From Acanthochlamys bracteata (taxonomy: Eukaryota; Streptophyta; Magnoliopsida; Pandanales; Velloziaceae), in contig CM034132.1 in the NCBI GenBank assembly GCA_019914995.1, forward strand, positions 6,495,524 to 6,559,523: 64,000 nucleotides of DNA. Reading direction: 5' to 3'. Positions 1-11,936 of the stretch are shown here, piece after piece (the first letter of the stretch is position 1; every line of letters starts with the position of its first letter). A program made the translations under genes and the position numbers. The notes below the pieces were generated by a model that ran no database searches, was not told the origin of the DNA, and was given only the letters and a program-made list of their open reading frames with translations.

Positions 1-1014
1 TATAATCAAGGGAAGAAAGCACATTATACAAGTCAAGCAGTCAACCTGGGATGCATTAAATATGGACAAGCCAAATCAGTTCTTCTATTTCAGACAGCAC
101 TCATAACCACTGGCGGTAAATTCAAATTTTTACAATGCATTGAATGCCATGGAGACATTGCACAAAGACAGCCGAAAGCAATCAAGGGAGCGGTTGATTA
201 GCCGCTGGGCAAAACTGCTCTATCTCTCTGACGTGAAGAACCACCAATGAAAAAGAAAGCCAACAGCAACGTTCTTCAACGGTTCCTGCACAGAGACGAA
301 ACACTATAAGAAGTGAGGCACAGCAACAAAGGAAGAGTAGACAGAATACAAGCAAAACAGAGACATACAAGAACTCTACTACTCTACGCAAACAACAAAA
401 ATCTTGCTGCTGATTACACTGAAGAAATCTCTCTCAGCAACCTCTTTGATCATCTCAATAAGAAACACTTCATGAACACATAACTTTCATGAGATAGTTC
501 CTGTGCTCAATTTCTGTTTATTTTCTTGTAACCTATTACTGACCTTGCGAAGATGGTGCTGCGGGCACCGGAAAAGGAAGCTCAGGTAGAGCTTGGTGAA
601 AATTCTTAGACCTTGTAATAGAGCTAGCAAATCAGCCAGAGGGACAGGTGTGTCCAGTTGGTTGTTAGGGATTGTCTTGGTGAAGAAACCCGGTAAGAGT
701 AAGTGTGCTTGGTGAAGCACTTTGCTCTTGGTATATTTGTAGCTTATTGAAGGTTTAGTGAAGCTTTGGCTCTGGTGATAGAGCGACCGTGGATGTACGC
801 AAAGGGTTTTGCCGAACCACGTTAAATATCCTAAGTACTATCATTTTTACATATGTTAGTAAACACTCTAACTCTCTCTGTCTACAGGTTACAGAATTGA
901 TACAGCCGGCTGTAAGCCTGCTACCAGTAGGATAACTAAGCTTGATAAAAATTTTTATTGACTAACTCAATTCACCCCTCCCCTCTTGAGTTAATCTTAT
1001 AGGAAAACCTAACA
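1..1014 (+). repeat. 3' part of a copia-type LTR (plus orientation)
   Basis: The stretch has no convincing gene. Near 790-830 it carries the motif of a conserved GTGGATGTA-like block followed by GCCGAACCACGT, which is typical of the R/U5 part of plant copia LTRs. Near 962-1000 is the pattern AACTCAATTCACCCC followed by CCTCTTGAGTT, again typical of the 3' end of SIRE/Sto-type LTRs. It ends in CCTAACA at about 1014. The same two motifs occur in reverse complement in the LTR at 1379-3394, so the two are related families in opposite orientation. No primer site follows position 1014, so this is a 3' or solo LTR rather than a 5' LTR. The left end lies outside the window or was not resolved. Confidence 0.5.
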
Positions 1015-1378
1015 TTGCATTATTCTCTTGAAAAGTTATAACTAGATTTGAGATGGGAAGTATTTGGTTCATGTTATTTTTCTAAACGCTCTAGAAAAAA
1101 TTTCCTTACCCTTCCTTAAATTTCAAATTGGTTCGCTGACAACACTTCATGGTCTTAAATCTTTACAAATGTCTTACTTGGTTTTCAAATTCCCAAAGTA
1201 GAGACAGATAACATATTATTGAAAAGGAGAAGAAACAAACAGTATTGTTCAAGTAATTCAAACATCAAGTATCATTTTCATGATTTAATGGTTTTAGCTT
1301 TTCCGCTTTGCCTTATGTAGAACTTATCATGTCTAACTATTATACTTGCTATTTCCAGGGGAGGAGACTGTTGGTCAA
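1015..1378. other. Unassigned AT-rich spacer
   Basis: No open frame or repeat boundary is recognisable. A purine-rich run, CCAGGGGAGGAGAC, stands immediately left of the LTR at 1379. It resembles a polypurine tract, but the orientation of that LTR makes this probably coincidental. Confidence 0.4.
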
Positions 1379-3394
1379 ACTTGCACAACCAACTCGATAG
1401 GGGAGGGATTAAATTGAGTTGGTATCTAAAAAATTTTAAAGCGATATTCCTAACTGAACATAGCTTAAAATCCTACAAAATAGCAGCACTATAGTCGATT
1501 GGACGTGAACAGACTCCTGCACACAGAACAGTTAGTGTTCTCTATTTAATTCAAGTGCAAATAATATAAAAATCCACCACACAAACCCACAAGATTTACG
1601 TGGTTCGGCAAATGAATTGCCTACGTCCATTGCCACCCTTCGTCAAGAGTGAATTCCACTAATTGTTGTTAAGTTGCTATAATACCAAGATAAAATATTT
1701 AGTCAAACACCATTGCCTAAACTGATTCTCTCCTTGAAATGAACCACCAACAACCTACAAGACTCACAAGTATCTCCGTCCGTTATCACACAATCATTAG
1801 CCAAAGCCTTGTGCACATATGTATTTTCTTACAAGACTAGCACAACGGAGAAGGTTTAGCCAAACTCTTCTCACCGAATGTGTTTGTTACAAGCAACTTT
1901 AAAGCACAGAATTTCTCTCACAAGATTGAATTTAAGCTTAGTAAAGTAAGGAGAGGATCAAAGGAAATGACAAAGATGTATCTACGTAAAGCTTGGCAGT
2001 GAGTTGGAGTAGTTTTTCTTTTTCGTTGCTTGTCCAGTTCGCTTCTCTATTTTCTTGTTTTGTTTATTCTCGTTTTTATATTTTTTTCTTCTCTTCACAG
2101 CCTGGAATCATTTGGATCTACTAACTATAGAAAATTCTATCCGTTGTCCCCTTTGTGATCCTGCTATAGTGTTATCAACTTGTTCTTCTATGTCGCTGCT
2201 ATTTGGGGTACCATCAAGTAGGTTTCAACAATTGGATCTCGATGGACGAGTAATACTAGATTTTCTATCTAGCACTTTAAAACTCAATTGCTTATACTGG
2301 TAAGGCTTTGTTAGATCTTTCTTTGATAATGCATTAAATGAAATTGTCGGTGGATTTCAAATTCTCTCGCGTGTGCTCTCTTTCTTTATCTGTTGTCCAA
2401 TTTTTTTGCTCTTTATGATGGCTCCCAGCACGGAGAGGATGATCTAATCTGGTGACTGGAATAGATGAAGCTCAAATTTGAAGTTTCCTTCTTAGTCTAT
2501 AGATCAGCCATGTTAGGTTTTCGTAGGATGTTTCTTGGTTCCAAGATGGCTTTATGTTAACTTGCTTGGTGTGAGCTGTAATGTGTAGACTTGTTTTCCA
2601 GTGAAGAATGTTAATGATTTGAAGTGTATTACTATCTGGATGTTCCAATAAAATCAACTCTAATATGAAGTGAAAAAATGTTTGAATTTCATCTTGTGAA
2701 TTTTGTATGAAAATTCTTTATAGAGTTTTCTTCTGTCAGCTTCATTGTTTAGATCATTTTGTGTAGTAGTTCCATGTAGCATGTTATTATGATGTATCGT
2801 CGTAGCAATATAGTGGATCTAGTATATTTATACTCCTTGTAACTGGATCCTTGACTTTTCTTTTAATGAAAATCGAAATTCAAATCCTTAACTTAAATCT
2901 GGCTTGCTGATAGAATAGTTCTAATGGCACTTTAGCACTATTTTTTTCACCACCATTTGTTGAGATTTTCTACTGTTATTGATGTGAATTGGTAGTGGAT
3001 ATTATGTGTAGCAAGTCCTCAAAATTTGGTTTCAAACGGGTGAAAAAATCTTGATCAAACTTCATCTGAAAGTTGATTCAAGTATTGTCTGATTTTCTAC
3101 GATGCATGTTCTGAATTTCTTTCAATATTCCACGAATTTTCCAAAGTTGTGTAGATCATAATTTGATGAACTCTTTAGTCAAAATTGTTGTGTACATGTT
3201 GTTCTAGTTTTGGTAAAAATATGATGGTCAAACTGAATTTGCATCACGATCAAATTTGCCTCTGTAATCTGTAAAATGATAATTTTCGCTCGGATCAATT
3301 CTGCACAGCTTAGTTTAAACCATTAGTCCACCTAACTCATAAAATATAATTCTTAATATTTGGTATCATCAAAATCAACCTTAGAATTTCAACA
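1379..3394 (-). repeat. 3' LTR of the SIRE-like copia element
   Basis: About 2.0 kb. On the minus strand it starts TGTTGAAATTCTAAGG, as SIRE/Maximus-type LTRs do, and ends TTGACCAACA. The part 1379 to about 2925 aligns by eye with 17392-18917 along its whole length, with many substitutions and small indels, so the insertion is old. The portion about 2926-3394 has no partner in the right LTR. The short open frame at 2055-2303 lies inside this LTR and is not a gene. Confidence 0.65.
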
Positions 3395-4265
3395 ATATTT
3401 TTCTTTTTTATGATGACAAAACAAATTAAAAAATATTGGTTTACGATTCTAACAAAGCATAGTGATACTCATTATAAACAAAAAAATTGCTTTTGTTACT
3501 TGAGAAAGGGTGTAAGAATTCTTTTGATTCTCTTTAAATAAATTCTCCCCCTTACTAAATGCACTTTTAGCAATTTTATTTTTCTACACACAATAATTCT
3601 TCTATTTCTCCCCCTTTTTGTCATCACAAAAAGAATGAGAGATTACCGCGCAATTTTTAATAACTAAGAGAAATCACAATTGAAATAAAATGCTCATGAA
3701 AAATTTATAAAACATATATTCATAATGCATAAGGAATGTATTCATATAATTCACCTTTGATTTACCTTGATTTACCTTCTATTATATTCTTGTAGATGGA
3801 TGAAGTTGAATTTGCATTGATGTGGCACAATTTTTGTAAAATAGCTCCTGACTGTTAAGAATATCTAACAAAAAGTTGTTTCTCTTTTGTTTGAGCTCCA
3901 GCTAACTACTTTGCTAATTATTCTTAATAATTTTTCTCAACGATTTTGCTCTTGCATCAATTACCTAAAATCTACAAAATATATACAATCAATAGTACAT
4001 CATCAGGAACATGGTTAGTGGATATTGTTTAGAGCAAGTAGATGCTGAAATTTAGAATATCGATGATGTATAGAGATTAATGCATGAGAAGAAGTTAGTA
4101 TAGAACCATATCCAACAATTTTCTGAATCAAGCATTATTTTAGTAAATATTCTCCATATCCACATTCACTTTTTTATCATATATTCAATTATTAAGCCTT
4201 TTCTTTACTTGAGTACAAGAGCCGTCAAGTATGGCATTCATATTAGTTCCTGCAAAGGGCATTAA
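3395..4265 (-). other. 3' internal remnant of the SIRE-like element with polypurine tracts
   Basis: On the minus strand this holds GTCATCA-type blocks, each followed by A/G runs: AAAGGGGGAGAA at about 3608-3619, a second GGGGGAGAA at about 3543-3551, and a decayed AAAAAAGAAAAA directly against the LTR at 3395-3412. The last is where the active polypurine tract should be, but its G run has become A. No pol reading frame was seen. Confidence 0.5.
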
Positions 4266-6949
4266 TGTCACACCCATATCTAGGGCATGATCTCAAAATT
4301 GACCTAACAGCCTCAAGTAACAAGTACCAAAATTTTTCATACAAATTTGACAGCACCTCCCCTAAAAATTAATAGAGTAAACACACCGTTATCATATAGT
4401 AACCTGAAAACATTCATACCACATAATTTATACTACCACCAAAATAAAGCACACAACAACTACTGGCCATCGGTAGCCAACTCACTCTATTACAAAACAA
4501 ATACATACCCAAAGATAAACAACAATACATAAATACATAACAGAGTAATACAAGCCTCTTGAGATCACAAAGTCTCCTATATGCAAAAATAGAGTAATGA
4601 ATAACCTTTAAATACCTTCAATAAGTAGACTCCGTTAAAGGTACTAACTCTGTTTCTCGCTTTACTGACTCTGAGCTATCTGGGAGAGGCCAAAAAAAAA
4701 GAAAAAAATAAGCCCAGTCTCAGTGAGGTGAAGTAGCAAAATTCACCGGTTTAGATCACTAATGCATTACCTAATTGTTTATTCCTATAATTCTATATGA
4801 AACAAAAATGTACCGATGGATCGTATCAAACCTACCAAGTCCTGAATCGTCCCATACCGACTCAGTTCTTAGTAGAAGGGATACGGTTATATGCAATGCA
4901 ATAAACAAATTAAATAATTATATAGTAACTGATGTCAATATAGCTTCAAAAATAAATTTGTAAGATAACATACTTTTAAGGAAAACATAAATTTTGAAAC
5001 TTAATAGAAAAGTATAATTACCAAAACTAAGTTATAATAAATTTTTATTCAGTTGATAAATCAAGTATTAAATAAAAGTCTCTTATAAAATATAAAGCAA
5101 TAAGTAAATCAATAATTGGATAAAATAACAAATAAATAAGTAGTAATTAAATAGACACTAAAATACTATATTTATTAAGACATAAATAAGTTAATAATTA
5201 AAAATACCTCTCTAACATAAAATTTAGTAATTCGAAACTTATAATAAAAATACAACAGTCAGGAAGTCAGGGTATCTAAATTTAAATTTAATTCTCCAAT
5301 CCAATATCTCCGTCGCACTTGGTGTCTAGACTCCATCTGCGCCCCATCTAGGCTACCTCCATCCGGTTGATCGGTCCGGATGGGCCATGGTATCGCTCCA
5401 ACGTGTCTGGGCCTACCTAATACTATGGGCATAGGTGGGTAACTCCCTCCTACACCCACTAGGGTCCTGAACTCAGCCCCTGACTTACTCGCCTACCTAC
5501 GTGCAGCACGAGTTTCAAACATGACCAAAACCATATTATCAAATATATATAATTTATATTTATGAACTTATAAAGCTTACTCAATCTCACAATTTCATCC
5601 TTTTCAAGTCACATGCCATCCACGGCAAAACCATAACCATATTAGTATCATATAAAATCATGATCAAGCATGAAGTAGTTAACATACTCTAGTAATAACA
5701 ATACTAGCTAACATAACATATGATAATTACAATATTATATATGCTATCAAGTTCAATAGTAAACATGCATCACACTTGAATCATGCATCATGAGGGAAGC
5801 AAATCATAATGTAACGAATGTGGCAAGGAGTGCCGGAGGACTAAAGCAAATGTTACCTATACCCAAGTGCTAACGATTAATCTAGAAGAAAAAAATGTGG
5901 CACGGTAACCCTCACCTTAAATTCTTCGCTATCTCCTAAGCCACCGCAATTGCTTAAACACACTATCTTCCTTCCATTTTTCCGATCCTAAAGAGCACGC
6001 ATAAATAAATAACAAAGTCCATCAAATTAATATTATAGAATACTAAGCATCTACATCCAAATTAATGCATACTATTGAATTCAACTTTCTTCCCCAAACA
6101 TAACCGCATAAAAATCATAGTTTGAATAGAAGCTTACCTAACTAGACGAATCAACTAGACTCTTAATCACCTCCAATTTCGACGTTGAATCTTTAATGCC
6201 TTTGATCGAGGAAAATACCTACTGCGTAAAACAAGGTTAATAATTACATCAATAACAAGTCTTAACGATAAGATCTAACGTAGCATCTCACCTAACACAA
6301 TGGAAACCACTTGCTCGTCGAATTCTAACAGTTAGGATTCCAGCCGAACCTAGAGGGTCTTCAACAGGTGACTCAAAGAGCAACAAGCAACCAATTACAA
6401 GTTAACGTACTGGTGGCGAGCTCCTACACGCAACACGAGCCGCCGCGGCGAACGTCGGCCTAGAAGAAGAACGGCGTTATTCCAGCAAGATGAACGCAAA
6501 ATTTAGTAGTAGTGTAGCCACTAAGAAGGACAGAGATGGGGATTTCATTCTCTGGCGATCAATTCCAGCGGTAGAAGCTCGGCGACGAAACCCGCCCCTA
6601 CGGCACGCGCTCGTTGCCGCTACGGTTCGAGTTTTTAGGAAGAGATGGCAGTGAGAGAGAACATGAAATGAAAAGAGCTTCACGTTAGGAGGAGGAATAA
6701 CGGTGATTGGCGGCAAGTTTAGAGCAGTGGAGGAAATCACGGTGAAGGAGCTTGGGAAAAGAAAGAGACAGAGAGAACATAAGGAGGTAAGGCAAAATGA
6801 AATTAATAAAGTTAGACCCTTCTAGAGTTGTTAAGAAAATACTAAGAAGTGTATGCTTGTAGTCCACCGACAGAGAATCTAGCTCACACACCTACCCCAA
6901 ATCATTTATATTGACAAGACTACCCATTAAAGAAAATTGAGATATTACA
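4266..6949 (-). repeat. 3' LTR of the Tekay-like element
   Basis: About 2684 bp. Plus-strand ends are TGTCACACCC and GATATTACA. It pairs with 11937-14641. It contains the block TCTCAGTGAGGTGAA near 4718, shared with the LTRs of the element at 51672-60781 and with the solo LTR at 30417-33094. Short open frames inside (4347-4532, 4775-4963, 5259-5459, 6477-6891) recur in the partner LTR or have no homology and are not genes. Confidence 0.85.
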
Positions 6950-7075
6950 ATAGAACCCCTTTTAAAGAAAATTCGTCCTCGGATTTGGCATACATAATGG
7001 ACAGAACACATTTAAGAAGTAAACAACCAAGGATACTTAGATTTCATTTCATCTTCCAATTCCCACGTCGCTTCT

Positions 7076-10000
7076 CTACACGAGTGGTTTCGCCACAAAC
7101 CAAAACAAAAGACAATTCTCGTTTCGCAGTCGGCCAATCTGACGACCCAAAATAGCCTCTGGGTACTCATCATAGGTTAGGTCCTCAAGAACCTGTCCAA
7201 CAATAGGCTCAATTAAATGTGATGGATCACACAAACACTTGCGAAGCATCGAGACATGAAACACTTGGTGGACACCTGACAAGCTTGGCGGTAATGCAAG
7301 TTTCTATGTAACTTCACCTATACGTTCCAGTATCTTAAAAGGGCCAATAAATCTTGGACTGAGCTTTCCTTTCTTTCCAAACCGCAAGATGCCTTTCATC
7401 AGAGAAACCCGAAGGAAGACCTCATCTCCAACAGAAAAGGACACTTCGCGACGTTTAGGATCAGCATACGCTTTTTGCCTACTTTGAGCTGCGACCGTCT
7501 TTCCCTTAACCAACTTAATCTTCTCAGTGGTATCGCGAATAATGTCAGTGAGAGTTCATCAGCCTCGTTGGTCTCAAACCAGCAGATTGGCGATCGGCAC
7601 TTCCTTCCATACAAGGACTCAAAAGGTGCCATCTGAATGCTAGCATGATAACTATTATTATAGACAAACTCCACCAAAGATAGATGATGATCCCAAGCCT
7701 GCCCTAACTCAAGCACACAGGAACGCAATATGTCCTCTAAAGTCTGTATAGTACGCTCAGTTTGGCCATCTATTTGAGGGTGAAAAGCCGTACTATAGGT
7801 CAATTGCGTACCAAGAGCTTGCTGAATCTTATTCCAAAAGTGAGAAGAAAATTGCGCCTCACGATCAGAAATGATCGTTAAGGGAATTCCATACAGTTTT
7901 ATAATTTCTCGCACGTACAGCTGAGCATACCTAGCTGCATCATAGATAGTTCGTACGGGTAGAAAATGTGCACTTTTGGTTAGACGGTTCACAATTACCC
8001 AAATAGAGTCATAACCTGAGGGGTACGAGGTAGACCTGTCACGAAATCCATACAGATGTGATCCCACTTCAACTCTGGTATAGGTAACGGTTGCAATAAT
8101 CCTCCAGGCTTTCGATGCTCTACTTTTATGGATTGGCAAGTTAGACATTGGGAGACGAAATCAGCAATGTCCCTTTTCATACCTTCCCAACAATACAACT
8201 GTCGCAGGTTCCTATACATTTTGGCAGCACTAGGATGTATTGAGTATGCGGACCTATGAGCCTCCTTTAGATTTCACGTTGAAGATTATCCACATCAGGA
8301 ACACATAATCTTGAACCACACCAAACAACACCATTTGCATCAACTGTAAATTCTTTTATCGCACAAGATTTGACTTAGTTCACCAATTTTGTCAATTGTG
8401 GGTCACGATGCTGACTAGATATGATTTTGTCTTTCAAAACAGAGCGTATCACCAAGTGTGCAAGCCAGAAGCTAGACTTTGCCTCTAACCTTAAGCCACT
8501 CATCTGAAGCCAATCCAAATCATGTGCTAAAGGTCGAGGTACCACCGAAAGGTGTGCTAAGCTTCCTGCTGACTTACGGCTTAAAGCATATACCACCACA
8601 TTTGTCTTGCCTGGATGATACCAAATGGTACAATCATAGTCCTTCAATAATTCTAACCAACGACGTTGCCTCATATTTAGCTCCTTTTGATCAAATATGT
8701 ACTTCAAACTATTCTGATCAATATAGAACTCACAAGCCTCACCATACAAATAGTATCTCTAAATCTTTAGTGCAAACACAACAGTGGCCAACTCCAAATC
8801 ATGCGTAGGATAATTCTGCCCGTACTTCTTTAGTTGATGAGAGGCGTAAGCAGTGACACATCCTTGCTGCATTAGACAAAGCGAGAACAGGTGCCGAGGT
8901 CAGGCATGTCTTTAACCTCTGAAAACTCTCCTCGCACTTATCATTCCAATCGAACTTCACTCCCTTATGAGTAAGATTGGTCAACAGTGCCGCTATCTTA
9001 GAGAAATCTTGTACGAACCTCCTATAGTACTCTGCTAGACCAAAAAAACTACGAACCTCTGCAACGTTCCTCGGCGTGGCCCACTTCTCTACAGCTTCTA
9101 TCTTCTTTGGGTCTACTGTAACTCCAGAACCTGAGACAACGTGACCTAAAAAGGTCACGCTATCCAACCAAAATTCACATTTAGATAACTTGGCATACAG
9201 TTTCATTTCTTTCAAAGTCTGCAACATTATCCCTAGATGCTCTACATGCTCCTTCTTGCTCTGGAAATAAACTAACACATTTAATCTATAAAGACAATCA
9301 CAAAACGATCCAGATAAGATCTAAAGACCCTATTCATAAGATCCATGAAGATTGCAGGGGCATTGGTCAACCCAAAGGGCATCACTAGAAATTCATAATG
9401 CCGATATCCGGTTCAAAAAGCAGGCTTAGGTACATCTTTTCCTCTTATCTTTAATTGATAATACCCCGAGCGAAGGTCAATTTTTCAAAAACAACATGCA
9501 TCTTCAAGTTGATCAAACAAATCATCAATTCGAGGAAGGGGGTATCGATTGCGCACAGTCATCTTATTTAATTGTCGATAATTAACGCACAACCTTAGAG
9601 ATCCATCCTTCTTACGTACAAAGAGAACAGGTGCACCCCAAGAAGACAAACTAGGACCGATGAAGCCCTTTCCTAACAAGTCCTCCAGCTGCGTCTTTAA
9701 CTCTTTCAACTCAGCAGGAGTCATATGATAGGGAGGTATAGAAATCGGCGTTGCACCTGGCACCAAATTGATGCAAAACTCCATCTCCCTATCTGGCGGT
9801 ACTTCTGTAAGATCGTTAGGAAACACCTCCGGATAATCTCTTGCAATAGGAATATCATCTAATCCACTTCCTGGGGCACTAATATCATGAACCTAAGCAA
9901 GATAAGAGCAATACCCTTTTCTTAACATTCTTGAGGCATCTAACCAAGTAAATTGTTGGAAGCTGCTGGTCGGTCACCTTCGAAGCTAAGCTTAGGTCCT

Positions 10001-11821
10001 CCTTGGATCTGAAACCTTATGATCTTACCAAAACAATCCACCGAAGCATGGTAAGAAGCAAGCCAATCCATCCCAAGTAACACATCAAAATCAGCCATAT
10101 TCATCAACACCAAATTTGCAGGCATATCATGACCATCAATATGGACTACACAAGAGCGAAGTACCAAATTTGCTTGAAACACATTATTCGTAGGCGTAGA
10201 CACCATAAGTGGTGTCGCTAACGGTTCTGGAGTAGCATGGATCTTCGCGGCGAACTCACACGATATATACGAATGAGTTGATTCAGAATCAAACAGTGTT
10301 ACTGCCTTCTCACCACTAACTAACACAATGCCTGAAAGAGAAAAATTCACAAATCCTAAGACCTAAAATCTTCTAACCTAAATCCTACTCTTAAATCGAA
10401 ATTAAGGTATATCATGCTTTCGTGGTATTGAAAGGACGACACTTAAGGCAGAATTTAAAGTATACCTGACACGATTGCATTCGATGCATGTGCATCTTGA
10501 CGTATCACAGCACAAATGGTGGCCAACTGAGCAAGTGTGCTGAGAATGGGTTTGTCCTCTTCCAAAGACTCCATGACCACCCCTCTGACCAGGTTGTCCT
10601 CGACCCATACCTTGATTACGGCCACCCTGACCACGACTTCCTCCAATAGGCGCACACTATGCTAAGGGTTGTGCAATAATAGGCGAGGGTGCTGGAAGAG
10701 CTGGTACAGGTAGGAGTCCTTTTCCTCGTTCTGATTGAGGAGCAACATAAGGACAATCCCTTTCAAAATGACCCCGTAATCCACAATGATGGCATCTATC
10801 CCCAGGGGGAGGACAGGGGGCAAAATGATGCCGTCTACAATTAGTACAATAAGGTACTCCACGAAATGGCCTCTAACCTTGTACCTGTCGTTGATCTTAC
10901 CTCTGTCTGTCTACAGAATTATGGATCGATTATTCTTCCAGCCTCTGTCTTTTCTGCTAAATTTGGCCGTGAGCTTCCAAACCAACCTCTACATTAACAG
11001 CAGCATCAAGGGCCTCGCCGACATTCTCAAAAAGTACCCCACCACAACTCTGAATAACTTCAAGTTCAGCCCCTTTTTAAAACGACGAATCTTCTCCTCC
11101 TCAGTGACGAACAAGTGAGGGGTGTAGAGTTCACACCTAGTGAATTCCTGTATGTACTCCTAGATCAGTATGTTTCCTTGTCGAAGACTTTTAGCATATT
11201 CAATTCGAGCGTCCCTAACACTCTTAGGAAGGAATCTATCCAGTAATAGCTTCTTAAACTCAACCCATGTTATTGGATCCCCATTTGCGGCCCTCGAACT
11301 CTTCATAGCCTTATACCAAGCAAGGGCTGTGCCTTCCAACCTATACACAACAAATTCTAGCATTCTGTCAGGAGGACAATGTAACACTTTTTCAATTTTC
11401 TGCGGCTTAGACAGGAACTCCTCAGGGTTTTCAATGTGTTCTCCACGAAACTCAAGAGGTTTTTTCTTCATAAGTCTCAAAATGCACCTTCTAGGTAGCC
11501 ACACCACTACCCGCTAATGTCTGCTGAATGTTTCCTGAAATAGTCACTTCTATGGGATCCTGCTGTTCTTGTGCGAACCTCAGGTGCCGAAAGCTTTATA
11601 GCGGTAGAAGGCTGCACACCACCTGTCTTATCACCAACCGCCGCCACTCTGATTACTATCACAAACTGTTGTAAAGTACTCAAGTCTTGATGCAAGGCAG
11701 CCACCTTGTGGCTCAACTCCAAAACTGGAGTTGGTTCGGGTGTCGCGCGACTCGCGGGCCTCCCTGCTGTCCCCGTAGCCAACGCAGTACTCAAACGTCC
11801 TCGTCTACATCTCGGCGGCAT
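7076..11821 (-). pseudogene. gag-pol of the Tekay-like element (decayed)
   Basis: Read on the minus strand in order. Gag starts near 11821, with a retrotransposon-gag core around 11507-11160 (WYKAMKSS). A zinc knuckle CHHCGLRGHFERDC lies near 10760-10805. The aspartic protease (10350-9940) has LFDSESTHSYIS where the family has DSGATHS, so the active-site Gly is lost. Reverse transcriptase covers about 9826-8880. RNase H lies near 8750-8375. Integrase lies near 8219-7400 with a zinc-binding end (CLTCQ) and ISDREAQF and HPQIDGQTERTIQ in the core. The tail near 7282-7076 has VFHVSMLRKC and is followed by chromodomain-like sequence. In the RT catalytic box the second Asp of FIDD is replaced by a stop (TAA, complement of 9281-9283). 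Several frameshifts separate the blocks. Confidence 0.85.
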
Positions 11822-11920
11822 TACAATCTAAACGAGGACTCAACGTTAAAAGAAAAAAATCAAATAGCAAGAAAATGCAAGTGCAAATGCAATCTAAACT
11901 CTGTAACCTCTTAAGACCCG

Positions 11921-11935
11921 ACCGGCTCTAATACT
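11921..11935 (-). other. Primer binding site of the Tekay-like element
   Basis: The minus strand reads AGTATTAGAGCCGGT just after the 5' LTR, close to the initiator-Met tRNA complement TGGTATCAGAGC with substitutions. It fixes the element's orientation. Confidence 0.65.
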
Positions 11936-11936
11936 T

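Noticed and set aside
1366..1378. Purine run as a polypurine tract of a plus-strand element
   Set aside because: The adjacent LTR is in minus orientation, shown by the primer site at 17378 and by its internal motifs.
8479..8808. Plus-strand frame of 109 codons
   Set aside because: It lies antisense to the RNase H region of the Tekay-like pol.
10786..11118. Plus-strand frame of 110 codons
   Set aside because: Antisense to gag and the zinc knuckle of the Tekay-like element.
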